A stretch of DNA of 27,623 bases from UBA4416 sp040376995 (GTDB taxonomy: Bacteria > Bacteroidota > Bacteroidia > B-17B0 > Aurantibacillaceae), in assembly GCA_040376995.1 (NCBI GenBank), contig JBEIPP010000016.1:1-27623 (forward strand), in the 5' to 3' direction. The notes under the pieces are model-generated. The model was not told the DNA's origin and ran no database searches. It was given only the letters and a program-made list of their open reading frames with translations. Below are positions 8,323 through 15,465 of this stretch, piece after piece. The first letter of the stretch is position 1, and each line of letters starts with the position of its first letter. A program made the position numbers and the translations under genes.

Positions 8323-8947
8323 TAATTGATCTTGTTGGGGATAAGTTTAGTTCTTTAAAGTCATATATTCTTCCCGTTAAAAGACTGATATGTTCTTTAC
8401 TGAAAAAACAAAATGCTACTTTTTTGTCTTGCGAATAGTAGGAGCAGAATATCGAGTTTGTAAATTTTTCGAATACTAATTTACCATAACCCTTTATGGC
8501 AATATATTCAGGCTTATCTATATAATAACAATACGCTTTGCCAAAGTTTGCCATCTCAATTTCCTTACCAAGCTTTGTGTTTTTTAATTCTGTCCCTGGC
8601 TTTTGATTAATGCTAGTAATTAAATGATAGTCTCCGTCACTTTCCAATAAGCATCCAAAAAGGCCCGTGTTCCATTTTATGGAGAAAAGATTAATTGTTG
8701 TTCTACTTTGAAATAATGTAACGCAACCTGTCACTTCAAATGTTTCTCCATTTATTTTTCCCTTGCTGCCAAGCATAATTGGTGACATCGTTTCAGACTC
8801 GGAGACAATTTCTTCGGGCTTTGCTAATGGACTTTCATATTTTATATAAACTTGACTGCAGGAGCTACAACTATAAAAATGATTATTGCGTGCCTCGTTA
8901 GCATTGATGGTATTACAGTATGGGCATGTAAATGTTCCGAAATCCAT
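8306..8947 (-). CDS. Soluble DUF4178 protein with zinc ribbon
   Basis: 213 residues. The N-terminal zinc ribbon is formed by CPYC (8-11) and CSSC (27-30). A DUF4178-like beta-rich domain follows (GSKGKINGETFEVTGCVTL, then LLESDGDYHLITSI, which parallels NESDGHFTLI in the next gene). No signal peptide or membrane helix is visible, so it should be cytoplasmic. Its start shares one base with the speD stop (TAATG) and its end overlaps the second DUF4178 gene by 17 bases, so translation is coupled on both sides. It may be a cytosolic partner of the membrane complex. Confidence 0.8.
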   Translation of the reverse strand: MDFGTFTCPYCNTINANEARNNHFYSCSSCSQVYIKYESPLAKPEEIVSESETMSPIMLGSKGKINGETFEVTGCVTLFQSRTTINLFSIKWNTGLFGCLLESDGDYHLITSINQKPGTELKNTKLGKEIEMANFGKAYCYYIDKPEYIAIKGYGKLVFEKFTNSIFCSYYSQDKKVAFCFFSKEHISLLTGRIYDFKELNLSPTRSINDWYK

Positions 8948-9294
8948 TACCTATTAATAATCTGTTCTTTTATATCAAAGCTATTAAAGTATAATTTAAT
9001 TGCATTAGCTAATTTAACAGTTAATTCGTAATTATTACGAGTGTAGTCACATAAATACACATCGCAGGTATAATAGTTAAATTCTGGCCAAGTGTGAATA
9101 GCTAAATGCGATTCAGTTAAGCAGATTACGCTGGTAAAACCACCTCCAGTGAAGTTATGAAAAACATGCCCCACTTGTACTAAATCAAAGTCATGAATTG
9201 TCTGTAAAATAAATTCCTCAAAAGGCTGTTTATCATTTAACAATTCAATGTTTGATGATTTAGCATTTACTAAAATATGTGTGCCTACTACCAA
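8947..9294 (-). CDS. speD: S-adenosylmethionine decarboxylase proenzyme
   Basis: 115 residues, the usual size of the short bacterial (SpeH/Thermotoga-type) enzyme. The self-cleavage site is clear: TESHLAIHTWPE gives Glu61-Ser62, where Ser62 becomes the pyruvoyl group. His67 is the processing residue and Cys82 (DVYLCDY) the catalytic acid. The product, decarboxylated SAM, is the aminopropyl donor for the spermidine synthase homologue encoded later in the run. The start lies four bases after the leuS stop, so it is very probably transcribed with leuS. No putrescine- or agmatine-forming gene is in the window. Confidence 0.95.
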   Translation of the reverse strand: MVVGTHILVNAKSSNIELLNDKQPFEEFILQTIHDFDLVQVGHVFHNFTGGGFTSVICLTESHLAIHTWPEFNYYTCDVYLCDYTRNNYELTVKLANAIKLYFNSFDIKEQIINR

Positions 9295-9298
9295 TATA

Positions 9299-12200
9299 TT
9301 AAACTACCATGTTCACAATCTTTTTGTGAACCACAATTATTTTTTTAGGTTCTTTGCCATCTAAATATTTAGCCGTTTGTTCATTGGCTCTTACAATGGC
9401 TTCTACTTCTTGTGTTGTTAATATTGCAGCTAACTCTAATGTAAATTTTACCTTACCGTTAAATGATACAGGATAGTTTACATTATCATCTACTAAAAAG
9501 GCTTCATTAAAATCAGGGAAAGCAGCTGTTGAAATACTTTCAGTATGTCCTAATTGTTTCCAAAGTTCTTCTGCAATGTGAGGTGCGTAGGGCGATAAAC
9601 AAACTAATAACGGTTCAAGGATTGCTCTCTTGTTACATTTTGCATCCGTTAATTCGTTCACACAAATCATAAAATTACTGATAGAAGTATTGAAAGAAAA
9701 ACGTTCAATGTCTTCGGTGATTTTTTTGATGGTTTTATGTAAGGTTTTTAATTCGCCTTTGGTTGGTTCGTCGTTGCTAATGTTTAGTGCGTGAGAGGCG
9801 TCCTCCCCCGCTCTTTGGGCACCCCCTCCAGAGGGGGACATGTAAAACAAGCGCCATAATTTTTTTAAGAAGCCATGCACACCAGTAATACCATTGGTAT
9901 TCCAAGGTTTACTTTGCTCTAAAGGACCTAAAAACATTTCGTATAAACGCAATGTATCTGAACCAAATTTTTCGGCGATATCATCAGGTGTTACGACATT
10001 GTATTTTGATTTGGACATTTTTTCTACTTCAGCTCCGCAAATATATTTCCCATCTTCTAAAATGAATTCAGAATTATTATATGCAAGTCTTGAATTAGTA
10101 AATTTTTCGATATTTAAAACATCATTTTCTACTAAACTCACATCAACTCTTATTGGGATAGCCATTCCTGTTGGTTCGAATCGTCTTTCAGAATTTGTTT
10201 TTGCCTTCCAATTTTTTTGTAATTCTAGAAATTTTGGATGTATATGTTTTAAATACTCTTCTCTTTTTTCTGATTCTGTAAGATCATTTTTAAAGTATTT
10301 ATGATATAGATTATGAGAAACATATACACTAAGCATATCAGAACTTTGACTGTCCTTTACTGCAATATTGGTTGTTTCAACAAGAACTAATGGATAAATA
10401 AAATTACTTCTACCTTGTATCATCCCTTGATTAATCAACTTTTTAGCAGGTTCATCAATGTCTATATATCCAAGGTCTTTTAAAAATTTAGTCCAAAAAC
10501 GTACGTATAATAAATGCCCAGTAGCATGCTCGCTACCACCAATGTATAAATCTACTTGTTGCCAATAGTCACTTAATTTTTTATCCGCAAATACCGAAGC
10601 GTTAGTAGAGTCCATGTAACGTAAAAAATACCAAGAGCTGCCTGCCCAGCCTGGCATGGTGCTGTGTTCGTAAGGATAGGAAGCCCCACCTAAATCCTCC
10701 CCAGTGGGGAGGACTTTTGGTAATTCTTCTAGTTTGAGTTTTATTTTACTAATAACATTTTCTATTTCATTTGTTATTTCTTCGTTAGTAAATCTTATTA
10801 CAGAAAAACCAATAGATTCTAATTCCTTTGTTCTTTCAGCATCATATTCTTTTTGATCTAAATGAATTTTTCCATCTACTTCAATAACTAACTTATGATC
10901 TAAACAAACAAAATCAACAATGTTTGCCCCAATAATATGTTGTCTTCTAAATTTAACATCTAATGATTTTTTACGAATAGCTTCCCATAAAATTTGTTCT
11001 GCCTCCGTTTGGTTTTTTCTTAACTCTTGTGATTTTTCTTTTGTGAAATTATAAGATGAGTCTCCTGCGGTTTGCCAATTATGCGGTTTCGCATCCTCTC
11101 CCCCTTGGGGAGAGTTAGAGAGGGGCTTGTATCTCCAATTTGTTGCTCTCGCCAATGGAGGTTCACCATCTTCCGTTGGTAAATATTTATCTACTTCTGG
11201 TAATACTAATGGTAATTCATTTTCGTTAAGCGCGTAAGGAATATCATTTTTATAATATACCGGAATTGGTTCTCCCCAATAACGTTGACGTCCAAACACG
11301 GCATCACGTAAACGGAAATTAACTTTGCCTTTTCCCAAACCTTTGGCTTCAATTTCGGCAATAGCTTTTTTTATCGCGTCTTTCACCTCTAATCCATTTA
11401 AGAAATCAGAGTTAATTAATTTTCCTTCTTTTGCATCGTACGACCCTTCGACTCCGCTCAGGGTGATATTCGATGTTGCCTGTACCACTTCTAAAATTGG
11501 TAACCCAAAATGTTTGGCAAAACTATAATCTCTGCTATCGTGCGCCGGAACTGCCATCACAGCACCTGTTCCATAACCAGCCAATACATAATCGCCAATC
11601 CAAATTGGAACTTGTTTTCCTGTGAATGGATGTTCTACATAAGAACCTGTAAACACACCCGTGATTTTATTAATGTCAGCTTGGCGCTCGCGCTCACTTC
11701 TATTTTTTGCTTGAGTCACGTATGCTTCAACTGCTGCTTTGTTATCTGCTGTGGTTAAACTTTCTACTAATTCGTGCTCTGGTGCTAATGTTACAAAAGA
11801 CACACCAAATACAGTGTCAGGACGAGTAGTAAATACTTCGATAAAAGCTCCTCCTAACCTCCCCGAAGGGGAGGAATTTGAGCGACTCAACTCTCCCCCT
11901 TCGGGGGAGTTAGAGGGGGCTATTTGAAACTTTAAACTTGTCCCTTCCGATTTTCCAATCCAGTTACGTTGAGCTTCTTTAATACTTTCTGTCCAATCTA
12001 GTGTATCTAATCCATCTAACAAACGCTGAGCATAAGCAGTAATGCGCATACTCCATTGTTTCATGAGTTTACGTTCTACGGGGTAACCACCACGTTCACT
12101 AACACCGTCTTTAATTTCATCGTTTGCTAAAACGGTTCCTAATTGTGGACACCAGTTTACATAAGCTTCGCCTAAATACGCAATACGATACGCCATTAAA

Positions 12201-12796
12201 ATATCCGATTGTTCTTTTTCTGTAAAAGCTTTCCACTCAGATGCAGTAAATGATTTTACGGTTTCATCACAAACAGCATTTACTTTGGTATTTCCGTTAG
12301 CTTCAAATTCAGCAATTAAGGTCGAAATGTTTTCGGCTTTATTACTGTTTTTGTTATACCAACTATTAAATATTTGAATAAAAATCCATTGTGTCCATTT
12401 GTAGTATTCAGGATTTGATGTTCTTACTTCTCTATCCCAATCAAACGAAAAACCAATTTTATCTAATTGCTCACGGTAGCGTGCAATATTTTGTTCAGTT
12501 GTAATTTTTGGATGTTGTCCTGTTTGAATCGCATATTGTTCGGCAGGTAACCCAAAACTATCATAACCCATTGGGTGTAATACATTAAAGCCTTTATGGC
12601 GTTTGTATCGAGAAACGATATCAGAGGCAATATATCCTAAAGGATGGCCAACGTGTAAACCGGCACCGGATGGATAAGGGAACATATCTAATACGTAGTA
12701 TTTTGGTTTATCTCCACCATCTTTTGCAGCAAAGGTTTTATTAGTTGCCCAGTATTTTTGCCAATTGCTTTCTATCTCTTTAAAATTGTATTCCAT
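9299..12796 (-). CDS. leuS: Leucyl-tRNA synthetase with several in-frame insertions including a DUF559 nuclease domain
   Basis: 1165 residues, roughly 200 more than I expect. Class I signatures are intact: the HIGH-type motif (GLHVGH, 46-51) and KMSKS (926-930). The editing domain is present with TTRPDT (323-328) and GYGTGAVMAVPAHDSRD (407-423), and the C-terminal tRNA-binding part ends normally. Extra segments lie at about 293-317 (palindromic repeats), 441-452 (LSGVEGS repeat), 557-705 (DUF559 flanked by repeats) and 985-1006 (repeat). A longer-than-usual stretch at about 815-880 precedes KMSKS. All keep the frame, and a single essential enzyme is presumably still made. It heads the long minus-strand operon and ends four bases before speD. 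Confidence 0.95.
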   Translation of the reverse strand: MEYNFKEIESNWQKYWATNKTFAAKDGGDKPKYYVLDMFPYPSGAGLHVGHPLGYIASDIVSRYKRHKGFNVLHPMGYDSFGLPAEQYAIQTGQHPKITTEQNIARYREQLDKIGFSFDWDREVRTSNPEYYKWTQWIFIQIFNSWYNKNSNKAENISTLIAEFEANGNTKVNAVCDETVKSFTASEWKAFTEKEQSDILMAYRIAYLGEAYVNWCPQLGTVLANDEIKDGVSERGGYPVERKLMKQWSMRITAYAQRLLDGLDTLDWTESIKEAQRNWIGKSEGTSLKFQIAPSNSPEGGELSRSNSSPSGRLGGAFIEVFTTRPDTVFGVSFVTLAPEHELVESLTTADNKAAVEAYVTQAKNRSERERQADINKITGVFTGSYVEHPFTGKQVPIWIGDYVLAGYGTGAVMAVPAHDSRDYSFAKHFGLPILEVVQATSNITLSGVEGSYDAKEGKLINSDFLNGLEVKDAIKKAIAEIEAKGLGKGKVNFRLRDAVFGRQRYWGEPIPVYYKNDIPYALNENELPLVLPEVDKYLPTEDGEPPLARATNWRYKPLSNSPQGGEDAKPHNWQTAGDSSYNFTKEKSQELRKNQTEAEQILWEAIRKKSLDVKFRRQHIIGANIVDFVCLDHKLVIEVDGKIHLDQKEYDAERTKELESIGFSVIRFTNEEITNEIENVISKIKLKLEELPKVLPTGEDLGGASYPYEHSTMPGWAGSSWYFLRYMDSTNASVFADKKLSDYWQQVDLYIGGSEHATGHLLYVRFWTKFLKDLGYIDIDEPAKKLINQGMIQGRSNFIYPLVLVETTNIAVKDSQSSDMLSVYVSHNLYHKYFKNDLTESEKREEYLKHIHPKFLELQKNWKAKTNSERRFEPTGMAIPIRVDVSLVENDVLNIEKFTNSRLAYNNSEFILEDGKYICGAEVEKMSKSKYNVVTPDDIAEKFGSDTLRLYEMFLGPLEQSKPWNTNGITGVHGFLKKLWRLFYMSPSGGGAQRAGEDASHALNISNDEPTKGELKTLHKTIKKITEDIERFSFNTSISNFMICVNELTDAKCNKRAILEPLLVCLSPYAPHIAEELWKQLGHTESISTAAFPDFNEAFLVDDNVNYPVSFNGKVKFTLELAAILTTQEVEAIVRANEQTAKYLDGKEPKKIIVVHKKIVNMVV
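9779..9844 (-). repeat. In-frame palindromic repeat in leuS (residues about 985-1006)
   Basis: CCCCCTC and GAGGGGG arms around CA (9822-9837) lie in a GC-rich patch. On the coding strand it reads MSPSGGGAQRAGEDASHALN, between KLWRLFY and the NDEPTKGELK segment that continues the normal sequence. It belongs with the other Bacteroidota-type repeats in this gene and sits in a linker before the anticodon-binding domain. Confidence 0.7.
10682..11128 (-). mobile_element. DUF559 nuclease domain flanked by palindromic repeats, inserted in leuS
   Basis: An insertion of about 149 codons (residues about 557-705) between EPPLARATNWRY and YPYEHSTMPGWAGSSW, which are adjacent or nearly so in ordinary LeuRS. 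The core matches DUF559/Vsr-like endonucleases: RKNQTEAEQILWEAIR, KFRRQHIIGANIVDFVC, then LVIEVDGKIH, with PD-(D/E)XK candidates Asp628, Glu639, Asp641 and Lys643, and FSVIRFTNEEI. Palindromes close both ends: CTCTCCCC/GGGGAGAG at 11096-11114 (peptide SNSPQGGE) and TCCTCCCC/GGGGAGGA at 10695-10713 (peptide LPTGEDLGG). Stand-alone Bacteroidota DUF559 genes often carry the same kind of flanks as I recall, so I infer the whole unit inserted. No intein splice residues are present. Confidence 0.85.
11441..11476 (-). repeat. In-frame LSGVEGS repeat in leuS (residues about 441-452)
   Basis: Contains CCTTCGACTCCGCTCAGGG, a short imperfect palindrome that reads LSGVEGS on the coding strand. It sits between GLPILEVVQ and YDAKEGKLINSDFLNG, just after the editing domain. 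The same core occurs in the spacers at 12911-12935 and 25141-25163, so it is a dispersed repeat. Confidence 0.75.
11849..11925 (-). repeat. Double palindromic repeat in leuS (residues about 293-317)
   Basis: Two palindromes in tandem: CCTCCCC/GGGGAGG around GAA (11858-11874) and TCCCCC/GGGGGA around TTC (about 11894-11907). The coding strand reads SNSPEGGELSRSNSSPSGRLGG, inserted between SLKFQI and FIEVFTTRPDT, directly before the threonine-rich motif of the editing domain. Confidence 0.75.
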
Positions 12797-12817
12797 AATG
12801 ATTGATTTTGCGAGGTG

Positions 12818-12825
12818 TAAAGATA
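12818..12825 (-). promoter_or_regulatory. Possible leuS -7 box (TATCTTTA)
   Basis: On the minus strand TATCTTTA matches TAnnTTTG at seven of eight positions and lies about 20 bases before the leuS ATG. The -33 region falls in the GCAGAT repeat and shows no clear TTG. It would drive the whole leuS-speD run. Confidence 0.35.
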
Positions 12826-12833
12826 TAATATTT

Positions 12834-12862
12834 CCCGCAGATTTCGCAGATGAACGCAGATT
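12834..12862. repeat. GCAGAT triple repeat
   Basis: Three GCAGAT units at 12837, 12846 and 12856, spaced nine and ten bases apart. This resembles a common Bacteroidota intergenic repeat. It lies just upstream of the probable leuS promoter. Confidence 0.5.
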
Positions 12863-12910
12863 CTGGTATAGTTTATAGTTAGGAAATTGTAACTAAATAT
12901 AGTTTCGATT

Positions 12911-12935
12911 CCACTTCGACTCCGCTCAGTGCGAC
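12911..12935. repeat. CTTCGACTCCGCTCAG dispersed repeat
   Basis: CACTTCGACTCCGCTCAGTG, an imperfect palindrome with CACT/AGTG ends, shares its core with the insertion at 11441-11476 in leuS. Here it lies in a spacer and has no coding effect. Confidence 0.7.
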
Positions 12936-12970
12936 AAACTTAGTTTAAATAAAAAAGCCACAAAATACGT

Positions 12971-13008
12971 TGCATACTCTGTGCCTTTCTTTGCTTCTTT
13001 GCGGTTAA
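12971..13008. repeat. CTCTGTGCCTTT...TTTGCGGTTAA repeat
   Basis: CTCTGTGCCTTT, then TTGCTTCTTTGCGG and TTAA, resembles another short intergenic repeat common in Bacteroidota. It abuts the end of the half aldehyde dehydrogenase gene. No other copy is in the window, so the call rests on recollection. Confidence 0.35.
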
Positions 13009-13013
13009 GTATT

Positions 13014-13892
13014 CTAGTATTTAATCCCCGAAACACCAATGTTTTCAATTGGGTGCCAAGTTGTTTTAATTTCTTGTAAATCGGTAATAAAATAAGGACC
13101 TTGTTCTTTTTCGTCGCTCCAATTTTTGTTCCATGTAAAAACTCGTTTTACATTTAAGGATGCATTTTCACCAATGGTTTTATTAAAATCTTTTTCGGTA
13201 TTGCAATTGATAATGGCATTTACATCCATGTGAGATGAAAAATGTGAATGTAATTCTTTGCCACTTCCAGTTACAATATTTACAACACCTCCTGGCACAT
13301 CACTTGTTGCAATAACTTCAGCAAAGGTGATGGAGCAAGTTGGTTTACTTTCAGACGCTAATACAATACAGGTATTTCCGCCAGCAATAGCAGGAGCAAT
13401 CACAGACACCAATCCTAATAAGGCAGAAGATTCGTCTGCTAAAATAGCAACCACTCCCATTGGTTCAGGAACAGAAAAATTGAAATGAGAAGTAGCTACA
13501 GGGTTTACTGAACTAAATAATTGTTGGTATTTATCACACCATCCTGCATAATACACTAATCGGTCGATACTTTGCTCTACTTCTTTTTTAGCAGCGGCAG
13601 GTGTGTAACCTAACTGTTTTAATTCTTCTAAAAATTGTTCTTTACGGCCTTCTAACATTTCGGCAACGCGGTATAAAATTTGTCCGCGGTTAAATGCCGC
13701 ACGAGTGCTCCATCCACTGAATGCCCCACGAGCAGCAATCACAGCATTTCTATAATCTTTACGAGAAGATAAACTAACGTTTACAGTCATGTTGTTTTTT
13801 AATTTTAAAGGATAATAGCGTCCGCTCTCAGTACGAGGAAATTGTCCGCCAATAAATATTTTGTATGTTTTTAAAACTTCTATTCTTTCCAT
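13014..13892 (-). CDS. Non-catalytic half aldehyde dehydrogenase (ALDH16-like second domain)
   Basis: 292 residues, against about 480-490 for a full enzyme. It aligns in style with the NAD-binding half: YKIFIGGQFPRTESGRYYPL, AVIAARGAFSGWSTR, YYAGWCDKYQQL, PEPMGVVAILADE and DVPGGVVNIVTGSG. The FTGST segment is replaced by AIINCNTEKD, and the catalytic Cys and Glu regions are absent, so it should not oxidise aldehydes. No frameshift is visible, and it ends in a short unique tail (NIGVSGIKY). Directly downstream of a complete ALDH, it resembles the dead second domain of ALDH16 proteins as a separate gene. A structural partner or regulator of the full enzyme is the likeliest role. Confidence 0.8.
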   Translation of the reverse strand: MERIEVLKTYKIFIGGQFPRTESGRYYPLKLKNNMTVNVSLSSRKDYRNAVIAARGAFSGWSTRAAFNRGQILYRVAEMLEGRKEQFLEELKQLGYTPAAAKKEVEQSIDRLVYYAGWCDKYQQLFSSVNPVATSHFNFSVPEPMGVVAILADESSALLGLVSVIAPAIAGGNTCIVLASESKPTCSITFAEVIATSDVPGGVVNIVTGSGKELHSHFSSHMDVNAIINCNTEKDFNKTIGENASLNVKRVFTWNKNWSDEKEQGPYFITDLQEIKTTWHPIENIGVSGIKY

Positions 13893-13905
13893 ATTACTTA
13901 TGTTG

Positions 13906-13985
13906 ATTACGAATTTTTACGAATGTACGAATCTGTGTATGCGAGGCTGTCAATCTGGATTCGTATATTCGTATTGATTCGTAAT
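13906..13985. repeat. Long imperfect inverted repeat between two ALDH genes
   Basis: Two 28-base arms (13906-13933 and 13958-13985) are imperfect reverse complements built from ACGAAT / ATTCGT units, with 24 bases between them. The arms would fold into a long hairpin in the RNA between the full and half aldehyde dehydrogenase genes. It looks like a dispersed repeat rather than a terminator, having no T-run. It could lower expression of the half gene. Confidence 0.7.
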
Positions 13986-13993
13986 AATTTATT

Positions 13994-15463
13994 TTAAAAT
14001 TTTAAGTACGGCATTAAACCATGTAATCCACCTTCTCTGCCAAAACCACTTTCTTTGTATCCACCAAACGGAGAAGTAGGATCAAACTTATTATAAGTGT
14101 TTGCCCAAACTACACCCGCGCGCAATTTAGAAGTTAAATTAAAAATACGAGAGCCTTTATCTGTCCACACACCCGCGCTTAAACCGTAAGGAATGTTATT
14201 TGCTTTTTCAATCACTTCTTCAATGGTACGGAATGTTTGAATCGCTAATACAGGTCCGAAAATTTCTTCTTGAGAAATACGGTGAGACTGTGATGTATTT
14301 AAAAATAAAGTAGGGCGAACAAAGAATCCCTTTTTAGGAATAGTGCAAGAGCTTTGATACATCTCAGCTCCATCATTTACACCAATTTTTAAATACTCAT
14401 TAATTTTATTCAATTGCATTTTAGAGTTGATAGCGCCGATGTCAGTATTCTTATCTAATGGATCTCCAACAATTAATGTTTCTAATCTATCTTTTAATTT
14501 TTTGATGACTTCTTCGGCAACGCTCTCTTGCACAAATAAACGAGAACCTGCGCAGCACACGTGACCTTGGTTAAAAAAGATACCATTGATAATTCCTTCT
14601 ACTGCCTGGTTGATAGGAGCATCTTCAAAAATAATATTCGCTGCTTTTCCACCTAACTCCAAGGTTAATTTTTTGTCTGTTCCTGCAATGGCTTTCTGAA
14701 TCCATTTACCAACGTTTGTACTTCCGGTAAAGGCAATTTTATTAATGTCTTTATGATTAACCATAGAAGCACCAACTGGTCCGTGACCTGTGATGATATT
14801 GATAACACCATCAGGTAATCCGCTTTCCTGAATAATCTCAGCTAATTTAAGAGCGGTTAAGGAAGTTGTTTCTGCAGGTTTTAATACAACTGTATTTCCA
14901 GTAGCAAGAGCTGGAGCAATTTTCCAAGCCGCCATTAATAATGGGAAGTTCCAAGGAATCACTTGTCCCGCAACACCTAATGATTTTGGATTACGATTAG
15001 GTAACGCATATTCTAATTTATCTGCCCAGCCGGCATAATAAAAGAAATGATTGGCTGCTAAAGGCACATCAATATCACGACTTTCGCGAATAGATTTACC
15101 GCCATCTAACGTTTCGATAACTGATAGTTCGCGAGCACGCTCTTGAATTAAACGAGCAATACGGTAAATGTATTTAGCGCGTTCTTTAGCTGGCATTTTG
15201 CTCCATGTTTTATCATAAGCACCGCGAGCTGCTTTTACAGCGCTATCTACATCTTTATCATTAGCTTCGGCAATACTCGAAATTTTTTCTTCGGTAGCAG
15301 GATTAATGGTATCAAAATATTTACCAGAATTTGGTTTCACAAATTTACCATTGATAAATAAATCGTATTGTTTTTGTAAACGAATATGATCGGTTGCTTC
15401 GGGTGACGGAGTGTATTTCCAATCGGCAAAGTATTCTAATTTTTTAGCTTCTTTTTTTGCCAT
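13994..15463 (-). CDS. Aldehyde dehydrogenase (NAD-dependent, full length)
   Basis: 489 residues. All ALDH landmarks are present: PWNFPLLMAAWKIAPAL (170-186), LKPAE (194-198), FTGST (245-249), general base Glu269 in LELGGK and catalytic Cys303 in NQGHVCCAGSR. EIFGPVL and SPFGGYKESGFGRE follow near the C-terminus. It should oxidise an aldehyde to the acid with NAD(P). The operon, with deoC upstream, suggests acetaldehyde released from deoxyribose-5-phosphate. The start lies two bases beyond the stop of the lipoprotein gene. The tandem with a dead half enzyme points to the ALDH16 group. Confidence 0.93.
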   Translation of the reverse strand: MAKKEAKKLEYFADWKYTPSPEATDHIRLQKQYDLFINGKFVKPNSGKYFDTINPATEEKISSIAEANDKDVDSAVKAARGAYDKTWSKMPAKERAKYIYRIARLIQERARELSVIETLDGGKSIRESRDIDVPLAANHFFYYAGWADKLEYALPNRNPKSLGVAGQVIPWNFPLLMAAWKIAPALATGNTVVLKPAETTSLTALKLAEIIQESGLPDGVINIITGHGPVGASMVNHKDINKIAFTGSTNVGKWIQKAIAGTDKKLTLELGGKAANIIFEDAPINQAVEGIINGIFFNQGHVCCAGSRLFVQESVAEEVIKKLKDRLETLIVGDPLDKNTDIGAINSKMQLNKINEYLKIGVNDGAEMYQSSCTIPKKGFFVRPTLFLNTSQSHRISQEEIFGPVLAIQTFRTIEEVIEKANNIPYGLSAGVWTDKGSRIFNLTSKLRAGVVWANTYNKFDPTSPFGGYKESGFGREGGLHGLMPYLKF

Positions 15464-15465
15464 TG

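Noticed and set aside
9894..10304. 136-codon plus-strand open frame within leuS
   Set aside because: Antisense to conserved LeuRS sequence including KMSKS; no coding signature of its own.
10682..11128. Intein in leuS
   Set aside because: No Cys/Ser at the upstream junction and no His-Asn followed by Cys/Ser/Thr at the downstream junction; the homology is to DUF559, not to Hint domains.
11739..11927. Plus-strand small open frame across the leuS palindromes
   Set aside because: It arises because the palindromes are open on both strands; it is antisense to the editing domain.
9299..12796. leuS as a pseudogene because of its many insertions
   Set aside because: The frame is open throughout, every insertion is a multiple of three, and HIGH, KMSKS and editing motifs are intact.
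12834..12862. Short CRISPR-like array
   Set aside because: The units are six bases with three- to four-base gaps; there are no spacers of normal length and no cas genes.
13014..13892. Half ALDH as a simple truncation by frameshift
   Set aside because: The missing catalytic half is not found downstream in any frame, and the protein ends in its own tail before a repeat-rich spacer.
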